Below are positions 21,786 through 30,870 of a stretch of 59,154 nt of DNA, one piece after another. Numbering within the stretch: the first letter of the stretch is position 1; every line of letters begins with the position of its first letter. The translations under genes and the position numbers were made by a program. This DNA comes from a virus. The notes beneath the pieces are model-generated. The model ran no database searches. It was not told where the DNA came from and worked only from the letters and a program-made list of their open reading frames with translations. Where the stretch lies: IMG/VR virus record IMGVR_UViG_3300047469_000385, positions 1 through 59,154 of that record; one strand, 5' to 3'.

Positions 21786-23474
21786 GTGAACGAACCCACC
21801 TGGGACACAGCGTGCCCAGACTGGGAATCAAGAATCATCAACCGACAATCGTTGGTGCCGTTTCCGCCACTGTTTCCCGACGAAGCAGCTGCGTGCATGC
21901 AGGTGTTGAACGACCTGCGGATCGTCGACGCACCTGGTAGCCCGCTGATTGGAGAATCCTGTGCTCCGTGGATCAATGACCTAGCCGGCGCCATTTTCGG
22001 CGCGTACAACTCCAACACCGGTGAACGGCTGATCCAGGAGTTCTTTCTCCTCATCAGCAAGAAGAACGCCAAGAGCACCATTGCCGCTGCGATCATGCTC
22101 ACCGTACTGATCCGAAACTGGCGCCAGTCGGCCGAGTTCATCATCCTGGCGCCGACGATCGAGGTTGCGAACAACGCATATGCACCCGCGCGTGACATGG
22201 TCAAACACGATGAAGAGCTATCGGCCCTGCTGCATGTGCAAGACCACGTCCGGACGATCACGCATCGCGAGTCCGGCGCCACGTTGAAAGTGGTCGCTGC
22301 TGACCAGAACACCGTCGGCGGGAAAAAAGCCGCTGTTGTATTGGTCGACGAGCTTCACCTGTTCGGCAAGAACCCGCATGCGGCCAACATGCTGCGCGAA
22401 GCAACTGGCGGTCTCGCCTCTCGTCCCGAAGGTTTCGTCATCTACCTCACGACGCAGTCTGACCAGCCTCCTGCGGGAGTGTTTCGCGAAAAGCTCCAGT
22501 ACGCCCGGGGTGTTCGCGATGGCACAATTATCGATCCGAACTTTCTGCCGGTGATCTACGAGTTTCCCCAGAAAATCCTCGATGCGGATGATCACCGCAA
22601 GGCAGAGAATTTCTACATTACCAACCCGAACATAGGTTACTCGGTTAGTGAGAAATTCCTGATTCGAGAGATGAAAAAAGCGGAGGAGGCCGGTGAGGCT
22701 GAGGTGCTTGGATTCATGTCCAAGCATCTGAATGTCGAGATAGGTTTGGCGTTGCGCTCAGACCGCTGGGCTGGCGCCGATTATTGGATTGCGGCAGCAG
22801 AAAAGAAGCTCACTCTTAATGATTTGATCACCAGGTGCGACGTCATCGATATCGGAATCGATGGTGGTGGTCTTGACGACTTGCTTGGCTTCGCCGCCGT
22901 AGGGCGGGACAAACGCACCCGAGACTGGTTGGTGTGGACTCATGCCTGGGCGCATCCCTCCGTGCTCGAGCGAAGAAAGGCAGAAGCCCCACGCTTCCAT
23001 GATTTTGAAAAAGACGGAGACCTGACTCTTTCGAAACGGATCGGCGATGACGTCCTTGAGGTTGCCGATTTAGTTGAGCAGGTTGAGGAGTCGGGCCTTC
23101 TGGATAAGGTCGGTGTTGACCCGGTCGGTATCGGCGCGATTTACGACGCGATGATTGAACGTGAAATTCCACCGGAAAAAATCGTCGCCATTAGTCAGGG
23201 CTGGAAGCTCGGCGGTGCGATCAAGACTGCGGAGCGCAAGTTGGCCGAGGGCGGAATGAAACACGGCGGGCAACCCATGATGGCCTGGTGCGTCAGCAAC
23301 GCGAAGGTCGAGCCGCGTGCGAACTCCATCCTGATTACCAAGCAGGCCAGCGGCTCGGCCAAGATCGATCCCCTGATGGCCCTATTCAACGCGGTGACCT
23401 TGATTTCTCTCAACCCGGAAGGCCGGGGAAATGATGATTTCATGGCTGCCATTCGGAATCCGATCATCGTATGA
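21786..23474 (+). CDS. Terminase large subunit
   Basis: A 562-residue packaging motor and nuclease of the terminase_1 (HK97-like) family. The ATPase part (to about 300) has an atypical Walker A SKKNAKST near 95 and Walker B-like VVLVDELHLF near 187. The RuvC-like nuclease follows (VIDIGIDGGGLDDL near 354). GTG start 21786 directly follows the small-subunit stop. Confidence 0.93.
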   Translation: MNEPTWDTACPDWESRIINRQSLVPFPPLFPDEAAACMQVLNDLRIVDAPGSPLIGESCAPWINDLAGAIFGAYNSNTGERLIQEFFLLISKKNAKSTIAAAIMLTVLIRNWRQSAEFIILAPTIEVANNAYAPARDMVKHDEELSALLHVQDHVRTITHRESGATLKVVAADQNTVGGKKAAVVLVDELHLFGKNPHAANMLREATGGLASRPEGFVIYLTTQSDQPPAGVFREKLQYARGVRDGTIIDPNFLPVIYEFPQKILDADDHRKAENFYITNPNIGYSVSEKFLIREMKKAEEAGEAEVLGFMSKHLNVEIGLALRSDRWAGADYWIAAAEKKLTLNDLITRCDVIDIGIDGGGLDDLLGFAAVGRDKRTRDWLVWTHAWAHPSVLERRKAEAPRFHDFEKDGDLTLSKRIGDDVLEVADLVEQVEESGLLDKVGVDPVGIGAIYDAMIEREIPPEKIVAISQGWKLGGAIKTAERKLAEGGMKHGGQPMMAWCVSNAKVEPRANSILITKQASGSAKIDPLMALFNAVTLISLNPEGRGNDDFMAAIRNPIIV

Positions 23475-23632
23475 ACCCAATGCTCATTTTTATTTTCGCG
23501 TCCCTGACCGGGTTCGGTTTGGCGGTAGCTGGCGTGTATGTCCTGCTCGGCTTGGGCTGGGCATTATTGGCGGCGGCTGCCTCGCTGCTTTTCATCTCTG
23601 GTTTTTTGCGCAAGGGGCTGACAAGTGACTAG
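23471..23632 (+). CDS. Small two-span membrane protein
   Basis: A 53-residue hydrophobic protein. Its ATG (23471) overlaps the large-terminase stop (ATGA) and its end overlaps the portal start by 8 bp. Two membrane spans (about 4-25 and 27-46). A small ORF at this place is seen in other siphophages; function unknown, possibly a late membrane factor. Confidence 0.65.
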   Translation: MNPMLIFIFASLTGFGLAVAGVYVLLGLGWALLAAAASLLFISGFLRKGLTSD

Positions 23633-24926
23633 ATCCTTATCGGTCGTAATCGGTCGCGCTGCCAGAAAGCCCAGTGCTTCCCTGGGGGAATGGTTTGGGA
23701 AATCCATCAAGCTGAGCGACGGCGGATTCTGGGGACAGTTCCTTGGCGGCCAGTCCAGTTCAGGGAAGACGGTAAACGTCGACAACGCAATGCAGCTTTC
23801 GGCGGTGTGGGCATGCGTCAGGATTATTTCGACGTCGGTCGCGGGGCTTCCGCTTGGCGTATATCGCCGCGAAGCCGACGGTGGACGCAAGGACGCCCGT
23901 GATTTTGGTTTGTACGACGTGATTCATAACAGCCCCAATGAGGACATGACCGCATTCCAGTTTTGGCAGGCGATGGTGGCCGCGATGCTGCTGCGCGGAA
24001 ACGCCTTTGCAGAGATCCTGCGCATCGGTCCCCGCATTGTTGCCTTGGATTTTCTCCTGCCCTCACGGGTTGACTTGGATGTCGATGACAACGGGCGTAT
24101 TACGTATTGGTATCGACCTCGGAAAGGCGCTCGCCGGCAGATAGATCGGGAGAACATGCTCCATATCCCCGCCTTCAGTCTAGATGGCCGGGTGGGTCTA
24201 TCAGCGATCCGTTACGGCGCTGACGTCTTTGGTGCTGCAATGTCCGCGGATGATGCTGCCAATGGCACATTCAAGAACGGTCTGTTGCCAGCGGTTGCCT
24301 TTAAGGTTGACCGAATCCTGAAGCCAGAACAGCGCGAAGAATTCCGCGACTATGTAAAGCAGATATCGGGAGCACTGAACGCAGGCCGCTCACCGGTACT
24401 GGAGCAGGGGATTACCCCTGAGTCGATCGGGATCAACCCGGTGGATGCTCAGCTGCTGGAATCGAGAGGCTATAGCATTGAAGAGGTGTGCCGCTGGTTC
24501 GGTGTGCCGCCTTGGATGGTCGGCAAGACAGACGCCGGTAGCAACTGGGGGACGGGGCTTGAGCAGCAGATGATTGCGTTTCTCACGTTCAGCATCAGCT
24601 CAATTACTAATCAAATTCAACAATGTGTGAACAAGCGACTGCTGACACCAGTGGAGCGTCAATCCTACTACGCCGAATTTTCTCTGGAGGCTTTCCTCAA
24701 GGCAGATAGCGCGGGCCGTTCAGCCTGGTACAGCCAGATGACCCAGAACGGGATCATGACCCGCGATGAATGCCGGGTTAAAGAGAATTTGCCACGCCAT
24801 GGTGGGAATGCCGCGGTGCTCACCGTGCAAACCAACTTGGCCCCGATAGATCAGTTGGGCAAGTCAACAGATAGCCAGGCCGCCCAGGCCGCATTAAAAA
24901 ACTGGCTTGGCCAGAACCAGGAGTGA
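23625..24926 (+). CDS. Portal protein, HK97 family
   Basis: A 433-residue portal that forms the 12-mer channel at the capsid vertex. Family features: ACVRIISTSVAGLPLGVYRR near 65 and the later EVCRWFGVPPWMVG near 288. GTG start 23625. Followed by the protease and capsid genes in standard HK97 order. Confidence 0.93.
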   Translation: MTRSLSVVIGRAARKPSASLGEWFGKSIKLSDGGFWGQFLGGQSSSGKTVNVDNAMQLSAVWACVRIISTSVAGLPLGVYRREADGGRKDARDFGLYDVIHNSPNEDMTAFQFWQAMVAAMLLRGNAFAEILRIGPRIVALDFLLPSRVDLDVDDNGRITYWYRPRKGARRQIDRENMLHIPAFSLDGRVGLSAIRYGADVFGAAMSADDAANGTFKNGLLPAVAFKVDRILKPEQREEFRDYVKQISGALNAGRSPVLEQGITPESIGINPVDAQLLESRGYSIEEVCRWFGVPPWMVGKTDAGSNWGTGLEQQMIAFLTFSISSITNQIQQCVNKRLLTPVERQSYYAEFSLEAFLKADSAGRSAWYSQMTQNGIMTRDECRVKENLPRHGGNAAVLTVQTNLAPIDQLGKSTDSQAAQAALKNWLGQNQE

Positions 24927-24928
24927 CC

Positions 24929-25792
24929 ATGCAGCTGAACATCAAGGCCGGCAGCTTTCGCTGTGAGCTGAGCCCTCGTGCGCTCGATATGTGGAACCCC
25001 GATCTTCGCGCTGCGCTGGAGTCTGGGACAGACACCATCACCATGTACGGCATTATTGGCGAGGACTGGTATGGAGAGGGCGTGACGCTCAAGCGAGTAG
25101 ATGCCGCGCTTCGAGCGATTGGTGATAAGCCTGTCACGGTATACATCAACTCCCCTGGCGGCGATATGTTCGAAGGTATCGCTATCTACAACCGGCTGCT
25201 GGAGCATTCGCAAGAGATCACTATAAAGGTGCTCGGACTGGCTGCCTCTGCTGCGTCCGTGATCGCGATGGCGGGGGCCAGGCGGGAAGTGGCCAAGACG
25301 GCCTTCTTGATGATTCATAATTGCTGGACTTACTTCGCCGGCAACCGGCATGCGATTCGCGAACTGGCCGACACCATGGAAGAGTTCGACCGAGCGATGA
25401 TCAGCCTGTATGCCGACACTAGTGGGCAGGACGAAAAGACCGTTGAGAAGATGCTCGACGCCGAGACTTACATGAACGGCGCGAACGCAGTGGAGAAGGG
25501 TTTTGCAACAGGGCTTATCTCCGCTGCCGAAGTGACGGAGGCGCCCGACGAAGAGCAGGCTCAAGCACATGCGACTCGCAAGCTGGACGCGGCCTTGGCC
25601 AAGTCTGGCATGCCCCGCAGCGAACGTCGCAAGCTGATTTCAGAAATCAAGACCGGCACGCCTAGCGCTGTCGTCGGTGACACGCTTCGCGCTGTCGTAC
25701 CGGGCATGCCTAGCGCTGCCCTTGATCTATCCGCGTTTGAAGAAACCGCAAACCAGGCGTCAGCACTCCGGAGTCTCATTCCCGGCGGCTAA
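24929..25792 (+). CDS. ClpP-type prohead maturation protease
   Basis: A 287-residue protein of the ClpP/S14 group used by HK97-like phages to process the capsid scaffold domain. INSPGGD near 74 forms the oxyanion loop, S107 (GLAASAAS) is the nucleophile and H130 (MIHNC) the base. The C-terminal 70 residues are a helical extension, perhaps for capsid binding. ATG 24929 follows AGGAG. Confidence 0.9.
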   Translation: MQLNIKAGSFRCELSPRALDMWNPDLRAALESGTDTITMYGIIGEDWYGEGVTLKRVDAALRAIGDKPVTVYINSPGGDMFEGIAIYNRLLEHSQEITIKVLGLAASAASVIAMAGARREVAKTAFLMIHNCWTYFAGNRHAIRELADTMEEFDRAMISLYADTSGQDEKTVEKMLDAETYMNGANAVEKGFATGLISAAEVTEAPDEEQAQAHATRKLDAALAKSGMPRSERRKLISEIKTGTPSAVVGDTLRAVVPGMPSAALDLSAFEETANQASALRSLIPGG

Positions 25793-25818
25793 ACGACTGA
25801 AACTGAAACCGACTATCA

Positions 25819-25842
25819 ACCGCCCGTGTGGCGGTTTTTTCA
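25819..25842 (+). terminator. Hairpin before the capsid gene
   Basis: ACCGCC/GGCGGT stem followed by TTTTT, 26 bp before the capsid start. It may lower read-through or process the mRNA. Confidence 0.6.
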
Positions 25843-25861
25843 TTTCTGAAAGGACAAAACC

Positions 25862-27055
25862 ATGCCTGTAGATCTTTCCGCTATTGAAGCTTCTCAGAAG
25901 CAAACCCAGGCCGACCTAAAAGCCGTCGGCGACCAGATCAAAACTTATGCCGAACGCACCGAGAAGGAAATCAAAGCCTCCGGTGAAATGCAGGCTGAAA
26001 CCCGTGGCAAGGTGGATGAACTGCTGATGAAGCAGGGCGAGCTGCAGGCCCGCATGCAGGAAGCGGAGCAGAAGCTGGTCAATGCTGGAAAGGAACATGA
26101 ACCCGGCGTGCAGCAATCCGCTGGTGACCTGGTTGCGACCAAGATGGCCGAGGAAGGCGTGACCAGTTCGTTCCGCGGTTCCCGCCGCGTTGAAGTGCCT
26201 CGCGCCGCCATCACTTCTGTGCCGACTTCGGGCGGGGCGCTGGTCCAGCCTGAGCGCGTGGGTGTGATTCTCGCGCCGCAGCGTCGCCTTACCATCCGCG
26301 ACTTGGTTGCCCCAGGCACGACTGGCAGCAGCTCGGTCGAATACGTTCGTGAAACAGGGTTTACCAACAATGCCGCGATCGTCGGCGAAGGTCAATCTAA
26401 GCCGTACAGCGAACTAACATTTGCGCTTGAAAACGCAAACGTGCGCACCATCGCGCACCTGTTCAAAGGAAGCCGTCAAATCCTCGATGATGCCGCTGCA
26501 CTGCAAAGCTATATCGACGCGCGCGCTCGCTATGGCTTGCTGCTGGCAGAGGAAGCTCAGCTGCTCTATGGCAACGGTACCGGCAACAACCTGAAGGGCA
26601 TCATTCCTCAGGCTCAAGCCTATGCGGCTCCCGCTGGCATCGTGGTCGAGGCCGAACAACGTATCGACCGTATTCGCCTGGCGCTGCTGCAAGCCATGCT
26701 GGCCGAGTTTCCATCCACCGGCATTGTTCTCAATCCAATCGACTGGGCTGCCATCGAATTGCTCAAGGATGGCGAAGGTCGCTACATCATCGGCAAGCCG
26801 CAGGACGGCACCACGCCGCGCCTGTGGAACCTGCCTGTAGTCGAGACCCAGGCCATCGTTCAGGACCAGTTCCTGGTTGGCGCCTTCAGCCTGGCCGCGC
26901 AGATCTACGATCGCATGGGGATCGAGGTACTGATTTCCACTGAGAACGCCGACGACTTCGAGAAAAACATGGTTTCGATCCGCGCCGAAGAGCGCCTAGC
27001 TTTCGCGGTATATCGTCCGGAAGCGTTCGTCACCGGCCCACTGACCGAAGCCTGA
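25862..27055 (+). CDS. Major capsid protein, HK97 fold
   Basis: A 397-residue major head protein. Residues 1-105 are the charged coiled-coil scaffold (delta) domain removed by the protease; the capsid domain follows with TSGGALVQPERVG near 120 and the later RMGIEVLISTENADDF near 350. It has the length usual for HK97-type phages. Confidence 0.93.
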   Translation: MPVDLSAIEASQKQTQADLKAVGDQIKTYAERTEKEIKASGEMQAETRGKVDELLMKQGELQARMQEAEQKLVNAGKEHEPGVQQSAGDLVATKMAEEGVTSSFRGSRRVEVPRAAITSVPTSGGALVQPERVGVILAPQRRLTIRDLVAPGTTGSSSVEYVRETGFTNNAAIVGEGQSKPYSELTFALENANVRTIAHLFKGSRQILDDAAALQSYIDARARYGLLLAEEAQLLYGNGTGNNLKGIIPQAQAYAAPAGIVVEAEQRIDRIRLALLQAMLAEFPSTGIVLNPIDWAAIELLKDGEGRYIIGKPQDGTTPRLWNLPVVETQAIVQDQFLVGAFSLAAQIYDRMGIEVLISTENADDFEKNMVSIRAEERLAFAVYRPEAFVTGPLTEA

Positions 27056-27070
27056 CCCCTATGAGACAGA

Positions 27071-27086
27071 GCGCCGCCTGCGGGCG
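27071..27086 (+). other. GC hairpin downstream of the capsid gene
   Basis: GCCGCC TGCG GGCGGC stem-loop 15 bp after the capsid stop, without a T-run. It may stabilise the highly expressed capsid mRNA. Confidence 0.4.
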
Positions 27087-27112
27087 GCCTCGCTGATTTT
27101 GGAGATATCGAT

Positions 27113-27448
27113 ATGGCGCGTACCACTTCAAGCTCGCTTGCGGAAAATGCCAATACCACTGATACGTCTGTGACCGCGTCTCCCGCTGACGTAAAGGCTG
27201 CTGACGATGTTCGGCAGATTTTTCCCGGCGACTCTGCTGCGATGGATGCCGCCGCGGCCGATGCGCATGCCGTCAGCGCGGCAAGCGTACAAGAATCGGA
27301 CAACGCGATCATGATTTACCCGCTGCGCAGCTATCTGGACGGCAAAGAAATTCGCCGCCGGGGCGGTGCCGGTTATCTTTCGCCGAAGCATGACGCGACT
27401 TCACTGATCGCTGCAGGCCTCGCGACCGACACCGATCCAAAGGCCTGA
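27113..27448 (+). CDS. Head-associated hypothetical protein
   Basis: A 111-residue protein between capsid and connector genes. The first 60 residues are Ala/Thr/Ser/Asp-rich and probably disordered; the end (YPLRSYLDGKEIRRRGGAGYLS) looks folded. Possibly a head decoration or minor head protein, on position alone. Confidence 0.65.
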   Translation: MARTTSSSLAENANTTDTSVTASPADVKAADDVRQIFPGDSAAMDAAAADAHAVSAASVQESDNAIMIYPLRSYLDGKEIRRRGGAGYLSPKHDATSLIAAGLATDTDPKA

Positions 27449-27449
27449 T

Positions 27450-27791
27450 ATGAACGTCATCCCCATCGATGAGGCAATGCACCATCTGCGAGCTGAAGAC
27501 GATGATCGGCAGCATGTCGAATTGTTATTGGCTGCCGCCGAAGACAGCGCCGTGCAGTTTCTAAATCGGCGCTTTTATGTTGACGAGGACTCATTGGCGT
27601 CGGCAGTGGTAGACGGCTCTGCAGGTTCCAAACCCATTCTGATCAACCCCTCGATTCGCGCCGCTTGTTTGTTGATTGTCGGCAATCTTTACGCTAATCG
27701 AGAAGATGTCGTCGTCGGTACGATTTCGTCCGAACTTCCGATGGGATCTCGATCTCTGTTAACGCCATATCGAGTTGGCTGGGGGGTGTAG
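27450..27791 (+). CDS. Head-tail connector (gp6-like)
   Basis: A 113-residue connector of the HK97 gp6/SPP1 gp15 class: helical, with DEAMHHLRAEDDDRQHVELLLAAAEDSA at the start (split over two helices) and the C-terminal YRVGWGV. It forms the ring below the portal. It overlaps the next gene by one base. Confidence 0.85.
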   Translation: MNVIPIDEAMHHLRAEDDDRQHVELLLAAAEDSAVQFLNRRFYVDEDSLASAVVDGSAGSKPILINPSIRAACLLIVGNLYANREDVVVGTISSELPMGSRSLLTPYRVGWGV

Positions 27792-28123
27792 TGAGAGCCG
27801 GATCCTTGCGTCACCGTTGCACGATGTACAAACCAATACGCGTTAAGAATAGTTCTGGTGGCTTCGATGTCACCTGGTCTGAGGTCGGAAAACTTTGGGC
27901 GGAAATCACTCTGCCTACCGGCCGTATCGCGCCTGTAGCTGAGCAACTAAAAGCGCTGGTTTCGGCCGAGATTCGCATACGACCTCGCGTTGATGCTATG
28001 GCCGGAAATCGATTGGTTCATATTGCGAGCGGCATCACTACTACCTATTTGATTGAGGCCGCTCTCATCGACAATGAGCGCGCCATGCTCCGGCTTCTGT
28101 GTTCAAACGTTCCCAACCCATAG
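27791..28123 (+). CDS. Head-tail adaptor (head closure) protein
   Basis: A 110-residue beta-rich protein of the phage head-tail joining family (RAGSLRHRCTMYKPI start, GGFDVTWSEVGKLWAEI near 25). GTG start 27791 right after the connector stop. It closes the head before tail attachment. Confidence 0.85.
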   Translation: MRAGSLRHRCTMYKPIRVKNSSGGFDVTWSEVGKLWAEITLPTGRIAPVAEQLKALVSAEIRIRPRVDAMAGNRLVHIASGITTTYLIEAALIDNERAMLRLLCSNVPNP

Positions 28124-28132
28124 AGGTGTGAC

Positions 28133-28303
28133 ATGAAAGTAATTGCTCTGGGCAATCTGTCCGGTGCCGTTGGCGAAAAAGCCAAAGGTGAAGACTTCAC
28201 CGTTGACGCGAAGATCGGCGCTGACCTCATCAGCCGAGGCCTGGTGCGCGCAGCTGACGAGCCGCAGCCTCCCGTCAAAAAGGCCGATCCGGTCAAGGAG
28301 TGA
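28133..28303 (+). CDS. Small structural-region protein
   Basis: A 56-residue protein (MKVIALGNLSGAVGEKAKGE) with a basic Pro/Lys tail, ATG 28133 after GAGGTG, ending 3 bp before the next start. Function unknown; small proteins of this type occur between adaptor and gp10-like genes. Confidence 0.65.
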   Translation: MKVIALGNLSGAVGEKAKGEDFTVDAKIGADLISRGLVRAADEPQPPVKKADPVKE

Positions 28304-28306
28304 TCC

Positions 28307-28885
28307 ATGGCTGCCCGCCGCTCGCGCATGTCTGGCGACTTCAAGCTGCGTCGCACGCTGCGCAACATCCACTCAACGATGGATAACGAATTGGTACCGG
28401 TGATGCAGGAGTCTGCTGACAAGATCCTGTCGACCATGCGCCAATTGATTCCTAAGGACACCGGAGCTGCGGCGTCCGCTCTCAAGACCTTCGTGTCGAA
28501 AAGCGGCTTGGATGCGCAGATCGGCATCCGTGGCAAGAAGGATATGCAGCGTTTCTTCTATCTGCGGTTTCTCGAGTACGGTACCAAAGGTTATAGCGGG
28601 GCGATCTATCGACGTGCCGATGCCAATGCCGTAGGGGGCGAGCACACGAACAACCGGGATAAGTCACAGCTCAAGGGTCGCCGAAATGCCCTTCAGCAAC
28701 GACCTACGAAGAACAAGAGCAATGGCACGACCTTCTACGGCAACTATCCCGACATCCCAGCCCGTCCAGCCCATCCATGGCTTCGCCCTGCGATGGCGGT
28801 GAATCGCGAGTTTGTGCTGGCCAATATCCGGGCGGCGGTAGCCAGAACATTGCGCAAAGCGAGCGAGGGCGCCACCGATGGCTGA
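28307..28885 (+). CDS. Tail completion protein, HK97 gp10-like
   Basis: A 192-residue protein of the HK97 gp10 family: LKTFVSKSGLDAQIGIRG near 63 and FLEYGTKGYSG near 86, with PARPAHPWLRPAM near 147, all typical. It helps join head and tail. It overlaps the tail terminator gene by 8 bp. Confidence 0.87.
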   Translation: MAARRSRMSGDFKLRRTLRNIHSTMDNELVPVMQESADKILSTMRQLIPKDTGAAASALKTFVSKSGLDAQIGIRGKKDMQRFFYLRFLEYGTKGYSGAIYRRADANAVGGEHTNNRDKSQLKGRRNALQQRPTKNKSNGTTFYGNYPDIPARPAHPWLRPAMAVNREFVLANIRAAVARTLRKASEGATDG

Positions 28886-29264
28886 TCCATCTGTTGCATT
28901 GCAGGAGGCGTTGTTTGCACGTCTGGAGGCCGAAGTATCCTGCCCCGTGTACGACGGCGCGCCGCTGGACACGCCGATGCCGTACATCTCGTTCGATCGT
29001 GAGATCTCGGCGAACACTAGCCCTATTGCTGGGCGAAAGCGCGAACAGCGCCTGATTTACCTTTCGGTCTGGTCTGATGCCCACGGCCAAGCCGAAGTGA
29101 AGCGGATCAATGGCGAGATCGTTGCTGCTTTGGATGAGCGGCGGCTGTCGCTGGCAGTGGGCAGGGCCGTATCTGTCCGAGTTGAGCAAGCCGATGCCCA
29201 GCGCGATGCTGACGGCGTCACCTATCAGGGATCGATTACGGTCCGCGTTATCACCACCCACTAA
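28878..29264 (+). CDS. Tail terminator (DUF3168)
   Basis: A 128-residue DUF3168/gpU-like protein: ALQEALFARLEAEVSCPVYDGAP at the start and YISFDREI near 35. It caps the growing tail tube and fixes its length together with the tape measure. Confidence 0.85.
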   Translation: MADPSVALQEALFARLEAEVSCPVYDGAPLDTPMPYISFDREISANTSPIAGRKREQRLIYLSVWSDAHGQAEVKRINGEIVAALDERRLSLAVGRAVSVRVEQADAQRDADGVTYQGSITVRVITTH

Positions 29265-29319
29265 ATCTCAACACCGGCCGCCCCGCGGCTTTATCCAATG
29301 TGCCTTTGGAGGAACCCCC

Positions 29320-29820
29320 ATGGCCGATGACAACCTCAACACAGCCGCCGGCTGCCGATTCTCGCTCGGTACGAAGTCCGGCGCCGATACCGAAGCGGCA
29401 TTTAAGGCTGACACCTATGTCGAAGTGGGTGAAATCGAAGACCTGGGCGAATTCGGCGATACGTTCAGTTCGGTGACGTTCTCTTCCCTTAGCGATGGCC
29501 GCGTCCGTAAGTTCAAGGGACTGGCAGACGCTGGTGACCTGACCTTGACTGTGGGCTTGGACAACGGCGACGCCGGTCAAGCTGCGGTCAAGGTTGCACA
29601 CAAGGACCGCAGTACAGGCGATTACAACATCAAAATCACCCTGAACGATGGCGACCCTGATGCAACGCCGTTGATTACCCCGACCACGTTCTACATGCGC
29701 GGCAAGGTGATGAACAACACCGTTGCTGCGGGCGCTGCCGATAACGTGGTCCGCCGCAACATCACCATTGGCATCAACTCGGAGATTCTCGAAATTCTAC
29801 CGGCCGCAGTCGCGCCTTAA
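29320..29820 (+). CDS. Major tail tube protein
   Basis: A 166-residue tail tube protein. ATG 29320 follows GGAGG. Beta-rich, with EVGEIEDLGEFGDTFS near 35 and a single Ig-free tail-tube domain; size and place match siphovirus tube proteins. It polymerises around the tape measure. Confidence 0.85.
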   Translation: MADDNLNTAAGCRFSLGTKSGADTEAAFKADTYVEVGEIEDLGEFGDTFSSVTFSSLSDGRVRKFKGLADAGDLTLTVGLDNGDAGQAAVKVAHKDRSTGDYNIKITLNDGDPDATPLITPTTFYMRGKVMNNTVAAGAADNVVRRNITIGINSEILEILPAAVAP

Positions 29821-29860
29821 TCTGGCAGGGCTCCGGCCCTGTCTCTCAAGGAATTGAAGC

Positions 29861-30190
29861 ATGAGCAAAACTCTGTTTGGCACCATCACTATTACCCTCG
29901 ACGGTGAGGATTATGAACTGGTGCCCACACTGGCGGCCGTGCGTGCAATCGAAGCCCGTTTCGGTGGTTTGCGGGGCGCATCGCAGACCATCAACGCACT
30001 GAGCGTTGAGGGCTGTTCCGCCATCGTTGTTGCTGGTGCCGGGCTTAAAGGCAAGGACGCGGATGCGGTTCCTGAAAAAGTTTGGCAGGCAGGTGTCCTT
30101 GGTGTGTCCGCACAACTAAACGCCTACCTGGTGGCACTTTACAATCCGAAGGGGCCAAAGTCGGGAAAGCTGACGGCAGTGGAGGAGTAA
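29861..30190 (+). CDS. Tail assembly chaperone, gpG-type
   Basis: A 109-residue chaperone (LFGTITITLDGEDYELVPTL start) that coats the tape measure during tail assembly. Near its end is the slippery heptamer GGGAAAG in the frame needed for a -1 shift, giving the longer GT-type product. Not part of the mature virion in lambda. Confidence 0.85.
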   Translation: MSKTLFGTITITLDGEDYELVPTLAAVRAIEARFGGLRGASQTINALSVEGCSAIVVAGAGLKGKDADAVPEKVWQAGVLGVSAQLNAYLVALYNPKGPKSGKLTAVEE

Positions 30191-30438
30191 ATGCTGTCGA
30201 GGACGGCAGCTACGTAGATCGGCTCTACTCGATCGCCACGGGCTGGTTGGGGTGGCCGCCCGACCTAGCCTGGCGCACGCCGCTACCGGAACTGTTCATG
30301 GCCATTGACGCCCGAATCGAATGGACCCAAATGACCAATCCCTTCGGCAGTAAATCTGGCGTACAGAAGGAAAAGCCTAAGCCGTCGACTGTAGCGGCCA
30401 AGCTGCGACAGGCGCTCGCGGGGAGGCAGTCAGCGTAG
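29861..30438 (+). CDS. Tail chaperone GT-type fusion by -1 frameshift
   Basis: A predicted 192-residue product. Ribosomes slip at G GGA AAG (30163-30169), the same heptamer as lambda G-T, and continue in the -1 frame (from ADGSGG) to 30438 through TGWLGWPPDLAWRTPL. A hairpin GCTGTC/GGCAGC (30193-30210) lies downstream. The downstream frame has no well-placed start of its own, which supports fusion. The ratio of short to long form sets tail assembly in lambda. Confidence 0.8.
30163..30169 (+). promoter_or_regulatory. Slippery heptamer GGGAAAG
   Basis: Read as G GGA AAG in the zero frame, the classic X XXY YYZ arrangement, identical to the lambda G-T site. Confidence 0.85.
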
Positions 30439-30480
30439 CGTTTTGATAGTCTTCACCGCTTAAAGGCGAGGGATCGACGA

Positions 30481-30816
30481 ATGCAAAAGCTGATAGTGAT
30501 GCTTACGGTTTTTTTGTTGTTGGCAGCGTGCGGCCAGTCAGAGGCGGATAAGGCAAGGCATAAGGCCGAAATGACTGAAATACGATATCAGCGTGTGGCT
30601 AGGGAGTTTGTATCCGGAGTTTTGAAAGATCCAGACAGCGCTGAGTTTCGTAATCAGCGAGGATTTTGCGGTGAGGTGAACTCGAAGAATTCCTTTGGGG
30701 GATATGTCGGTTTCAGGAGGTTCATCGCAGCGACCAAAGAGATGGTCGTTTTCGAGAAGGATGGTCGCTTAAGCTTGAGCGACTTTGAGCAAGCCTGGTC
30801 CAAGCTCTGTCATTAG
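30481..30816 (+). CDS. Lipoprotein moron in the tail operon
   Basis: A 111-residue secreted lipoprotein: signal peptide with lipobox LAAC near residue 17, then a charged helix and a folded part with KDPDSAEFRNQ near 56 and two further Cys. It sits between tail chaperones and tape measure, where structural phages have no need for a lipoprotein, is more AT-rich, and is followed by its own terminator. Superinfection exclusion by masking a receptor is a reasonable but untested guess. Confidence 0.8.
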   Translation: MQKLIVMLTVFLLLAACGQSEADKARHKAEMTEIRYQRVAREFVSGVLKDPDSAEFRNQRGFCGEVNSKNSFGGYVGFRRFIAATKEMVVFEKDGRLSLSDFEQAWSKLCH

Positions 30817-30830
30817 TTTTTTCAACTGTA

Positions 30831-30853
30831 TCGCCCGCTTCGGCGGGTTTTTT
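30831..30853 (+). terminator. Terminator after the lipoprotein gene
   Basis: CCCGC TTCG GCGGG stem with seven T. It separates the lipoprotein gene from the tape measure gene in the middle of the late operon. Confidence 0.8.
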
Positions 30854-30870
30854 TATGCCTGGAGAAAAGC

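Noticed and set aside
30082-30438. Independent gene in the tail chaperone region
   Set aside because: No well-placed start; the frame is explained by the -1 shift at GGGAAAG.
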